Positions 1 through 5,343 of a DNA stretch of 5,343 nucleotides are shown here, piece by piece. Source of the DNA: Bacteriovoracaceae bacterium UBA1018. GTDB lineage: Bacteria > Bdellovibrionota > UBA1018. The position numbers and the translations under genes were made by a program. Where the stretch lies: NCBI GenBank assembly GCA_002291495.1, contig DBAE01000171.1, forward strand, positions 1-5,343, read 5' to 3'. Position 1 is the first letter of the stretch; every line of letters begins with the position of its first letter. The notes beneath the pieces were generated by a model, which did not search any database, was not told the DNA's origin, and saw only the letters and a program-made list of their open reading frames with translations.

Positions 1-962
1 ACATCCACATGAGGCGCATCAAACCCCGTCGTCAGCACCGAGACATTAACCAGATATTTAAACTTCTTTTTTTTAAAATCATCGATAGTTCGGTTTCGCT
101 CGACCATATCCGTATCGCCTACGACGAGCCTCGAATCTTCAGGAGGCAAATAGGACATGATCTCCTCAGCATGCCTGACTGAGGCACTAAAGATCATGAC
201 ACCCTGCCGATGGTAGCGTTCGGTAATGTCGATGATGTTATTAATAATTAAAGGCGTGAGTCGCTTTTGATTCTTTAAAATCTCCTCGACCTCCGCAGCA
301 GTGTACATACGATCACGCTCACTGAGCTCTGAAAAATCGTAGCTCGTGACTGGAATGTCCACCTTGATTGGAGTAGTGAGATATCTATTTTTAATCATAT
401 GTGCGAGCGGTAGCTCATAGACACACTGTTTGAAAAATCTCTGCTTATCGGTTTTGATCTCACCTGTTTGTGAATACTCGTAGATCCATCCCAAGCCAAG
501 GCGATAGGGAGTGGCCGTAAGTCCAAGGATGCAAAGTCCCGGGTTTCGATCCTGAAGCTTTTTGATGACCTCTTGGTACTGCGTATCTCCCTCATCAGCC
601 ACGCGGTGACACTCGTCAATCACGAGCAACGAAAAGTCGTTGAAAAACTCATCTGGCGCCCGAGCAACCGACTGTACACTTCCGAAAATCGCTTTTTGAT
701 CCCAGTCCTTTTTTCCGAGACTGGCTGAAAAGATGCCGGCCGTGAGGCCATAACTCGTATACTTTTCGTGATTTTGTTCGACGAGTTCTTTCACGTGAGC
801 CAGGACCAATACTCGTCCCTTAGCGATGCGAGCAAGCTCTGCGATCACCAGACTTTTGCCTGCACCTGTTGGCAAAACGACTACAGCAGGAACGCGTTTT
901 TTACGAAAAAACTGAAGGACACTATCTACTGCCGCTTGCTGATAGTCACGGAGCTTATACAT
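1..962 (-). CDS. radD: RadD (YejH)-family SF2 DNA helicase/ATPase, 3' part cut by window edge
   Basis: Read on the minus strand from the ATG at 962-960, this encodes 320 residues and is still open at the left edge. The protein follows E. coli RadD closely from memory: LRDYQQAAV at the start, Walker A LPTGAGKS (residues 30-37, K36), VLVLAHVKELVEQNH (51-65), FGSVQSVAR (93-101), the DECH Walker B box (116-119), LTATPYRLGLGWIY (148-161) and motif V LTTGFDAPHVD (310-320). Motif VI and the C-terminal zinc-finger region (about 265 residues in E. coli, total 586) lie outside the window. In E. coli, RadD is a cytoplasmic ATPase that binds SSB, stimulates RecA strand exchange and supports survival after DNA damage; the same role is inferred here. 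The ATG is chosen because it aligns with the start of E. coli RadD; an in-frame TTG 11 codons upstream is less likely. No Shine-Dalgarno is seen, but TATAAT lies just upstream. It is co-oriented with the kinase gene, 76 bp away. Confidence 0.93.
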   Translation of the reverse strand, partial: MYKLRDYQQAAVDSVLQFFRKKRVPAVVVLPTGAGKSLVIAELARIAKGRVLVLAHVKELVEQNHEKYTSYGLTAGIFSASLGKKDWDQKAIFGSVQSVARAPDEFFNDFSLLVIDECHRVADEGDTQYQEVIKKLQDRNPGLCILGLTATPYRLGLGWIYEYSQTGEIKTDKQRFFKQCVYELPLAHMIKNRYLTTPIKVDIPVTSYDFSELSERDRMYTAAEVEEILKNQKRLTPLIINNIIDITERYHRQGVMIFSASVRHAEEIMSYLPPEDSRLVVGDTDMVERNRTIDDFKKKKFKYLVNVSVLTTGFDAPHVD

Positions 963-968
963 GGAGCG

Positions 969-998
969 ATTATAGGCTGATGCGAAAGTTTTGCGCAA
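969..998 (-). promoter_or_regulatory. Putative radD promoter giving a leaderless mRNA
   Basis: On the minus strand a perfect -10 hexamer TATAAT occupies 974-969. Only six bases, CGCTCC, separate it from the radD ATG at 962. The usual distance from a -10 to the transcription start would put +1 on or next to the A of the ATG. The best -35 match is weak: TTGCGC at 998-993, spacing 18 bp, three of six matches. The absence of a Shine-Dalgarno sequence before the ATG fits a leaderless transcript. The -10 could be chance, so the call is tentative. Confidence 0.42.
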
Positions 999-1006
999 GT
1001 CTGACC

Positions 1007-1024
1007 CGGCGCCGGAAGGCTCCG
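1007..1024 (-). repeat. GC-rich imperfect inverted repeat downstream of the kinase gene
   Basis: Read on the minus strand, CGGAGCC and GGCGCCG can pair around a TTCC loop with one A-G mismatch. A perfect 10-bp palindrome CCGGCGCCGG (1006-1015) overlaps it. The repeat lies 14 bp past the kinase stop codon, where a terminator would be expected, but there is no T-run after it on the minus strand. An intrinsic terminator is therefore doubtful. It could be an RNA 3'-end stabiliser, an attenuating structure between kinase and radD, or chance. Confidence 0.3.
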
Positions 1025-1038
1025 TTTTTCAATCCGTC

Positions 1039-2286
1039 CTAATTCATCAATTCGACTGAGTTCGGGAGGCTCACTGTAAAGCAAGTGCCCTCCTCCTCGG
1101 TGCTTGTCACAGACACACTTCCCCCATGAGCCTCAGCCAAACCTCGAACCAGTGGAAGTCCGAGGCCCCATCCTTTTTGTGCGCTTTCCAAAGCAGACGC
1201 CGATCGATGGAATGGCTCAAAAACTGTTGCAAGATCTTGTTTCGGTATTGGATTACCCTGATTTCTAACTTGGAGCCTCACTTGTGCCGTACGCTTTTCA
1301 ATGATTAGTTCAATTGGAGTCTCTTTAGCGCCATACTTTGCTGCGTTAGACAGCAGATTTTCAAGAATCCTGCGCAAAGCTCCTTGATCCGCCCATATTG
1401 CAAACAATAGATCGGCTTTCAAAACGAAACGATCTGAGTAAATCAACGCGAGATCTTGAATCGTTTGCTGGGCTAGCTCCACAAGGTCAAACTCAGTTCG
1501 TCGAAGCATGAGTGGTTTGCCGGTACGAATTTGAGTCGCATCTAATAAGTCTCGAATCATTCGTTCCATTCCCTTGAGACTCTGCAGAGCACGCTGTGCT
1601 TGGGTTTGCACTCCTGGAATATCAGGAAACTGCCTCGCTAATATTTGCATCGATAATTGAGCTGCCGTAACCGGCGTACGAAGGTCATGAGTTAAAGCGG
1701 CCACGAAAGTATCTCGCAGATTTTGCTCCGCCTGAAGGCGCGCAATCTGACGTCGAAGGTTGATCTCGGTCATAATCGAAGCAGTAAGTTCTTTCATGAC
1801 ATTGAGATCGTGATCAGTCCATTCCCTGGGCTCAGGTTGGATCGCGCAAAACGTACCCAACACGTGACCATCATCCGTAATCAGAGGTAAAACAATAATC
1901 GCCACAATACCCCAGGGGCCAGTTGACGGATGAAGCTTTAAAAAAGGATCATGGGCGGCATTGTTCGAGATAATGGATTGACCTTCAAGCGTATATCGAC
2001 AAAGTGAAGCGTCAATGGGGAGTTCACGAGTTTCCTTAAAGGGCGACGGAAGGCCAAAATCTGCTTTAAAAAACTGCTTATGAGCATCAACAAGTGAAAA
2101 AATTGTAAGAGGAACATCCAAGATCTCTGCCGCCAGACGAGCCAGTCGATCAAAGGCTTCTTCTCTAGGCGTATCCATGAGTCCAGTTTCCCGGATGGCT
2201 TGGAGTCGCGCAGGATCAACTAGCTTTAGATTGCAACTTTCTGTACGTCGTTGAGAAACCGGGTCTAACGCTCCTAAAAACTTCAT
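1039..2286 (-). CDS. Soluble GAF-domain sensor histidine kinase (orphan)
   Basis: A complete 415-residue protein. Residues about 25-180 form a GAF domain of the type found at the N-terminus of many cytosolic kinases: LQAIRETGLMDTPREEAFDR leads in, then FSLVDAHKQFFKADFGLP, the ELPIDASLCRYTL segment and VLGTFCAIQPEPREWT. A helical linker follows. The HisKA dimerisation domain has the H-box THDLRTPV with phospho-acceptor H200. The catalytic ATPase domain has the N-box ENLLSNAAKYG (N310, N314), an F-box VFEPFHR (356-361) and G2 GWGLGLPLV (372-380). The G1 box reads RNQGNPIP (341-348), with Asn in place of the usual Asp, a variant I believe also occurs in related soluble kinases. No membrane segment or signal peptide is seen, so it is probably cytoplasmic and senses an internal ligand or redox signal; the ligand is unknown. 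The ATG has a good Shine-Dalgarno. No response regulator is adjacent. Confidence 0.92.
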   Translation of the reverse strand: MKFLGALDPVSQRRTESCNLKLVDPARLQAIRETGLMDTPREEAFDRLARLAAEILDVPLTIFSLVDAHKQFFKADFGLPSPFKETRELPIDASLCRYTLEGQSIISNNAAHDPFLKLHPSTGPWGIVAIIVLPLITDDGHVLGTFCAIQPEPREWTDHDLNVMKELTASIMTEINLRRQIARLQAEQNLRDTFVAALTHDLRTPVTAAQLSMQILARQFPDIPGVQTQAQRALQSLKGMERMIRDLLDATQIRTGKPLMLRRTEFDLVELAQQTIQDLALIYSDRFVLKADLLFAIWADQGALRRILENLLSNAAKYGAKETPIELIIEKRTAQVRLQVRNQGNPIPKQDLATVFEPFHRSASALESAQKGWGLGLPLVRGLAEAHGGSVSVTSTEEEGTCFTVSLPNSVELMN

Positions 2287-2291
2287 CCCGT

Positions 2292-2297
2292 TCCTTT
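2292..2297 (-). promoter_or_regulatory. Shine-Dalgarno of the histidine kinase gene
   Basis: On the minus strand AAAGGA lies five bases (ACGGG) before the ATG at 2286-2284. It is the only clear ribosome-binding site among the genes whose start is in the window, and it supports the chosen kinase start. Confidence 0.7.
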
Positions 2298-2328
2298 ACC
2301 CTGGCTGATTGCATTAGAAAATAGGAAA

Positions 2329-2334
2329 TATAAT
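2329..2334 (+). promoter_or_regulatory. Candidate -10 element for the 186-residue protein gene
   Basis: A perfect TATAAT on the plus strand. Transcription would start near 2341 and leave a leader of about 73 nt before the ATG at 2414. The hexamer at the 17-bp -35 position is TGATTG, a poor match. TTGCAT at 2309-2314 is a better sequence, but its 14-bp spacing is too short. Confidence 0.35.
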
Positions 2335-2335
2335 A
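2330..2335 (-). promoter_or_regulatory. Candidate -10 element for the histidine kinase gene
   Basis: TATTAT on the minus strand matches five of six consensus positions and overlaps the plus-strand TATAAT almost entirely. A start near 2323 would give a leader of about 36 nt that includes the AAAGGA ribosome-binding site. No good -35 is visible. If both -10 elements are used, polymerase could not occupy both at once. Confidence 0.25.
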
Positions 2336-2413
2336 GGATTAGCCATCGACCCGCCTATTGCATCTCGCGTCTTTAATCATCACCAGCCTTCGGCTAAGAT
2401 CCCAAGTAGTCGC

Positions 2414-2974
2414 ATGCAGCTACCAAAAGCGAAACCATCTACTCCTGACCAAGACTTGCAGAAACTCTTTTTTCTGACGCGCTTTATTCGCGATGAGAGT
2501 TTAAATCAAACGGAGATCATCGAACAGCTCTTACAAAAGATCGAAGGCTTTCAGTTTTCACCTTTGGGTGATTGGGATTTGGAATCTCTTAGGCGCGCGC
2601 GCCACTTTGCTGAAGAGATGACGATCTATTACGTCAGTCACTTTCATAATCTCAAAGAACTACCTGTCACCTACTACAAACGTGAAAAATCAATCCGAAG
2701 GCACCTGGATCTTGAGTTTTCTCATCTCTTTCAGGAGATCATTCGAAGATCTGGGCGCCCTTACCATGCAGAGCTCATCACTGAGGAGCCGATTTATTAC
2801 CTACTTCAAAAGGCGAGAGAAAAGAGCTTCCCAAAAACTCCTAAGTCCAAGGGCAAGCGCCCCCTGCTTAATATTCTGAGAATGCGTTTTCATGTCGAGC
2901 TTTCAGCGAAGCTTGATCCTGATGCTAATGACCGCGAGGACCGCAGAGTACTGCTTCCATTTGAAATCAAATAA
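2414..2974 (+). CDS. Hypothetical basic protein, 186 residues, family not recognised
   Basis: I do not recognise this protein. It is the only plus-strand gene here and the longest open frame between the two flanking minus-strand genes. It has about 33 Lys/Arg against 28 Asp/Glu plus seven His, no Cys and a single Trp (W54). No signal peptide, membrane segment or nucleotide-binding motif is seen. The first 120 residues look mostly helical and rich in aromatic residues (MTIYYVSHFHNL at 69-80, VTYYKREKSIRRHLDLEF at 85-102). A Lys/Pro-rich stretch, FPKTPKSKGKRP (129-140), separates this from a C-terminal segment with LRMRFHVELSAKLDP, probably partly beta. It is likely cytoplasmic, and its charge would suit nucleic-acid binding, but that is only inference. 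The ATG lacks a clear Shine-Dalgarno; the frame is open upstream without another standard start. It is divergent from the kinase gene and converges on the papain-like gene. Confidence 0.72.
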   Translation: MQLPKAKPSTPDQDLQKLFFLTRFIRDESLNQTEIIEQLLQKIEGFQFSPLGDWDLESLRRARHFAEEMTIYYVSHFHNLKELPVTYYKREKSIRRHLDLEFSHLFQEIIRRSGRPYHAELITEEPIYYLLQKAREKSFPKTPKSKGKRPLLNILRMRFHVELSAKLDPDANDREDRRVLLPFEIK

Positions 2975-2976
2975 GC

Positions 2977-4587
2977 TCAGCGAGGTGACAGCATTTTGTT
3001 TACTTCTTCAGTCGTTTGGATTGATTGCTTCAAATCATATTCTTCGGTCTTTCCCTCGGTAACTCCCTCTAGATCGTAGAGGGCGATAGCAAATTCTCTA
3101 AACTGAGAGAACGAGATCTTATACGGGATCGGATGTTTGCCTAAACTGTCAATCACGATGACTGCAGGCTCACGACTCAACGTCGATGGATGAATCGCTT
3201 CAAGATCATAACCAACGACATTAAGCGCATGCCAATAACGAGTCTCCACTCCACCTAAATCTAACCAATCTTCACTTTCAAATCGGGAATCTGTTTTTAC
3301 TTCAGCCAACAGGGACCTTCCGGAATCAATCGCCGTTTGAATATGGCTTAGCGAAAGAGGCGTCTCCTTCCCGCTTGCATCTTTTCGCTTCCAGACCTCG
3401 ACTAAAGTACCGGGAAAAGACTTTCCACTCCCAAGTTGAGATTTCGCCAGATCACTCGATGACGGAAATGCAGGGAATTTAGCATATTCACAAACCCCAT
3501 TAGCATTGGCGACTTGAATAGTTCTCAGTGTTGATTGCACACCACCTAAAGGAGAGGTGTTGTCGAAATACTTTTTTACATCCGAACTATTGACTAAGCA
3601 CGGGGATGCACTATCTAATGGGAGTTTCTTCCTAATCTTTTCATCTATGATCTGAGTCTGAAAGTAGAGTTCCCAGGGAGAAAGGTCCGCTGTTTTGCCA
3701 GTCTCTTTGGCAAGTTTACTTTCCATATTGGCGATAATCGCAAAAGGAACACACGCGGCGGTCTTATTACCATTCACCACCTGCGACTTAGGCGCCCCAT
3801 GAAACTGAAGCGTCGAATTATTCCTCTTATCAATGCCATCGATAGCTATATTTCTTTGATTGACGACATTTCGCTTCACTGAGATTTTATCGATTTGAGC
3901 GTATACATGCCTAATCTTCATCAATTCTTCGAAACGCTCAGCACTATTGTTGCCCGGATTAGAGGACCTATCCCCGCCCAGAATCGACCCACGATGTGGC
4001 GAGATTTTGGCAATAGTCTGACCGGCTTTCGGTCCAAGACCGGTTCCCTGAACGAGATCTCTCATGTCCGCGAAGATCACTTGATCATACTTAGATGAAT
4101 CCAATTTTTTAAGCTCTCTCAATAAATTGGATTTAGCTTCTAAAATCGTTCTTGACGACGGTCGCTCATACCAAGCGTCGCTCATTTTCAATTCTTTAGC
4201 CTTAAGTGATCGAATTTCTCTTTCGAGTCTATCTTTCTGGGCATCGATAAAAACTGTATTCCTCGTACGAACAAAATCCTTCCAGGTCTCAACTACAGTG
4301 TCGGGCGACTGACTGATGAACCACTGGTCAAGTACATCTAAGTGGTCGCTCATTTGTTCAAATCTGGTCTGCTTTTTAGGATCCAACTTTGGCATTGAAG
4401 AGGAAAGGCTACTCGAATTCGTCGTGTCTTTTCTTTGAACCAGTGCTTTTAATATTCTATGAGTTACAAAGTGATTAGGATCACGAACATCGGTGACCTG
4501 AGCAGTAGACGGAAAACTAAGTAGGAAACTCACGATAGGAATTATCGACGGTAGTATACTGTACCGATGGGAAGCATCAGCCTTCAT
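2977..4587 (-). CDS. Secreted papain-like (C1-type) cysteine peptidase domain protein
   Basis: A complete 536-residue protein. The N-terminus is a plausible Sec signal peptide: basic residues to R8, a hydrophobic stretch 11-25, and probable cleavage after FPSTA (A29). Residues 30-270 match nothing I recognise; 70-165 are charged and helical, perhaps a coiled coil or a propeptide-like region. From about 270 the layout is that of papain-like peptidases: NGNKTAACVPFAIIANMES with candidate nucleophile C279, LSPWELYFQTQ (302-312), a GGVQSTLRTIQVANANGVCE segment (348-367) like the alpha-helix plus GVC motif of the family, YWHALNVVGYD with H453, and VIVIDSLG (476-483). The last motif stands where papain has NSWG, so the catalytic Asn would be D480 and Trp is Leu. 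The oxyanion Gln is not obvious (N272 or N274 nearby). It is expected in the periplasm or outside the cell; activity is not proven. The ATG lacks a clear Shine-Dalgarno, but an in-frame TAG three codons upstream excludes longer forms. xth lies 62 bp upstream. Confidence 0.82.
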   Translation of the reverse strand: MKADASHRYSILPSIIPIVSFLLSFPSTAQVTDVRDPNHFVTHRILKALVQRKDTTNSSSLSSSMPKLDPKKQTRFEQMSDHLDVLDQWFISQSPDTVVETWKDFVRTRNTVFIDAQKDRLEREIRSLKAKELKMSDAWYERPSSRTILEAKSNLLRELKKLDSSKYDQVIFADMRDLVQGTGLGPKAGQTIAKISPHRGSILGGDRSSNPGNNSAERFEELMKIRHVYAQIDKISVKRNVVNQRNIAIDGIDKRNNSTLQFHGAPKSQVVNGNKTAACVPFAIIANMESKLAKETGKTADLSPWELYFQTQIIDEKIRKKLPLDSASPCLVNSSDVKKYFDNTSPLGGVQSTLRTIQVANANGVCEYAKFPAFPSSSDLAKSQLGSGKSFPGTLVEVWKRKDASGKETPLSLSHIQTAIDSGRSLLAEVKTDSRFESEDWLDLGGVETRYWHALNVVGYDLEAIHPSTLSREPAVIVIDSLGKHPIPYKISFSQFREFAIALYDLEGVTEGKTEEYDLKQSIQTTEEVNKMLSPR

Positions 4588-4649
4588 GTCTTGATTCTAG
4601 GATTTAAACATAGCTAAAGATACCGCCAATTTCGTGTCGTATATTTTGA
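4588..4649 (-). promoter_or_regulatory. Short gap between xth and the papain-like gene
   Basis: These 62 bp follow the xth stop codon and precede the papain-like ATG. No hairpin with a T-run is seen, so read-through from xth is possible. A weak promoter-like pair, TTGGCG followed 16 bp later by TTAAAT (four of six matches each), is present on the minus strand. It is not strong enough to claim independent transcription. Confidence 0.25.
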
Positions 4650-5343
4650 TCATAACTTGAACTTTGCCCAGACCACAGTATGGTCCGAGGGGCTCGGAGC
4701 CTCGCGAGGCTTTAAATCAACTCCTACGTCCACACAGTGCTTCGCCAAATCTGGCGTCGCTAAAATATGATCAATCCTCCAGCCTCGGTTACGCTGATAG
4801 GCCTGACGAAAAAAATCCCAGAATGTGTATTGGACACGATCGGGATATTTTTGGCGAAATACATCGATAAAGCGGCCATCTACGGTTTTCTTATACTGTG
4901 TTCGTGCGTCGATATGAAAACACGGATCAAGCGTGTTTCTTTCAGGATTTGCAACATCAATGGGTTCTGGAGCAACATTCAAATCTCCCAACCAGATCAC
5001 GTGTTCTTTGTCTTTCAGGTATTGGTCAAAGTATTTCCTAAGCCTTGTAAACCACTTGAGTTTGTATTGATATTTTTCAGATTCAATATCACTTCCCTGC
5101 GGTACATAGGTATTGATGATTCTCACCCCTTTGATCACGGTTTGAAGCAATCGAAAATCTTCGGAGTCAGCACCTTTCGAAAATCCATGAATCACTTCCG
5201 CCGGTTTAACCTTCGATAGTGTTGCCACTCCATTGTAACTCTTCATCCCGCGAAAGTTGACGTGGTAACCAGCATCAGTAAAGGAGCTTATCGGAAATTC
5301 ATGATCCTGCACTTTTGTTTCTTGAAGAGCTAAAACATCAGGC
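4650..5343 (-). CDS. xth: Exodeoxyribonuclease III / AP endonuclease, 5' end beyond window
   Basis: The frame is open to the right edge and reads PDVLALQETKVQDHEFP at its visible start, so the gene begins outside the window; the GTG at 5312 is internal. By alignment from memory with E. coli Xth, about 26 residues are missing, leaving 230 visible. All later catalytic motifs of the family are present: LQETK (metal-binding Glu, E34 in E. coli), INTYVPQGSD (catalytic Tyr), WLGDLNVAP (the Asp and Asn of GDxN), GWRIDHIL (Asp) and the terminal SPSDHTVVWA (Asp-His pair). The enzyme cleaves 5' of abasic sites and has 3'-5' exonuclease and 3'-phosphatase activities in base excision repair, in the cytoplasm. 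The FWDFFRQAYQRNRGWRID segment corresponds to E. coli [20 protein letters not shown]. The protein appears intact and functional. It may be co-transcribed with the papain-like gene downstream, although the two have no obvious functional link. Confidence 0.95.
   Translation of the reverse strand, partial: PDVLALQETKVQDHEFPISSFTDAGYHVNFRGMKSYNGVATLSKVKPAEVIHGFSKGADSEDFRLLQTVIKGVRIINTYVPQGSDIESEKYQYKLKWFTRLRKYFDQYLKDKEHVIWLGDLNVAPEPIDVANPERNTLDPCFHIDARTQYKKTVDGRFIDVFRQKYPDRVQYTFWDFFRQAYQRNRGWRIDHILATPDLAKHCVDVGVDLKPREAPSPSDHTVVWAKFKL

Larger units (their letters stand above)
2320..2338. repeat. Direct repeat AATAGGA over the divergent -10 elements
   Basis: AATAGGA occurs at 2320-2326 and again at 2332-2338, start to start 12 bp. 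The inverted core CCTATT is found at 2354-2359. The copies overlap the -10-like hexamers on both strands, which is where a repressor or local regulator could act on both genes. The motif is short and AT-rich, so chance is a real possibility. Confidence 0.3.
2287..2413. promoter_or_regulatory. Divergent promoter region between kinase and unknown gene
   Basis: These 127 bp separate two divergent start codons and must hold the promoters of both genes. The AT-rich core around 2320-2340 contains -10-like hexamers on both strands that overlap each other. No strong TTGACA-like -35 is seen at the correct distance on either strand, which suggests activator-dependent or alternative-sigma transcription, or weak promoters. 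A small hairpin, AGCC-TTC-GGCT at 2385-2395, lies 18 bp before the plus-strand ATG. No open frame with a convincing start is found inside the region. Confidence 0.6.

Noticed and set aside
395..980. Short open frames at 395-619 (minus) and 768-980 (plus)
   Set aside because: Both overlap the radD frame, which matches RadD throughout; they are shadows of it.
1013..1029. Plus-strand hairpin CGGA-AGGC-TCCG followed by five T
   Set aside because: The stem is only 4 bp, and no plus-strand gene ends there. It is not a credible terminator.
1938..2219. 93-residue minus-strand open frame inside the kinase gene
   Set aside because: It lies wholly within the GAF-coding part of the kinase in another frame, and its sequence shows no motif. 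The kinase frame has clear family motifs.
4553..4560. Palindrome AGTATACT with a TATACT -10-like hexamer in the signal-peptide coding region
   Set aside because: It is inside the papain-like gene, no -35 stands at the right distance and it would not serve a downstream start. Most likely chance.
4767..5219. 150-residue plus-strand open frame opposite xth
   Set aside because: It is antisense to an intact ExoIII-family gene with all motifs visible. The Cys/Phe/Ile-rich translation looks like a shadow, and no ribosome-binding site supports it.
5310..5312. GTG as the start of the ExoIII gene
   Set aside because: The frame continues upstream to the window edge through PDVLALQETK, which includes the catalytic Glu. 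The GTG codes for an internal Val.
1..5343. CRISPR arrays, tRNA genes, insertion sequences or phage genes
   Set aside because: Looked for on both strands. No regularly spaced repeats, cloverleaf sequences, transposase motifs or terminal inverted repeats were seen.

Overview
The window carries five protein-coding genes, four on the minus strand and one on the plus strand. It looks like an ordinary, gene-dense chromosomal segment of a Gram-negative bacterium with moderate GC content. The radD-type helicase, the ExoIII-type nuclease, the soluble GAF histidine kinase and the secreted papain-like protein suggest a proteobacterium. The close match to E. coli RadD and the exported cysteine-protease-like protein would fit a Bdellovibrionota or deltaproteobacterium-like genome, but the species cannot be fixed from this sequence. 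There are no tRNA or rRNA genes, insertion sequences, prophage genes or CRISPR arrays.

Layout from left to right: (1) positions 1-962, minus strand, the N-terminal 320 residues of a RadD (YejH)-family superfamily 2 helicase, running off the left edge. (2) A 76-bp gap with a perfect TATAAT placed so that transcription could begin on the radD start codon, plus a GC-rich imperfect inverted repeat. (3) 1039-2286, minus strand, a complete soluble GAF-HisKA-HATPase sensor kinase with no response regulator next to it. (4) 2287-2413, a 127-bp divergent promoter region with overlapping -10-like elements and a short repeated motif. (5) 2414-2974, plus strand, a 186-residue basic protein of unknown family. 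(6) 2977-4587, minus strand, a signal-peptide-bearing protein with a C-terminal papain-like (C1-type) cysteine peptidase domain, meeting gene 5 tail to tail with 2 bp between stop codons. (7) 4650-5343, minus strand, an exodeoxyribonuclease III (xth)-family gene whose first ~26 codons lie beyond the right edge.

How the genes relate: radD and xth are both DNA-repair genes, but other genes separate them and nothing ties all five genes into one system. The kinase and radD are co-oriented and could be partly co-transcribed, although radD seems to have its own promoter. xth and the papain-like gene are also co-oriented, 62 bp apart. I found no convincing undescribed multi-gene system. The items most worth following are the papain-like protein with an altered catalytic-region motif and an unassigned N-terminal half, the unassigned 186-residue protein sharing a promoter region with an orphan kinase, the possible leaderless radD transcript, and a dnaX-type A AAA AAG heptamer inside radD.
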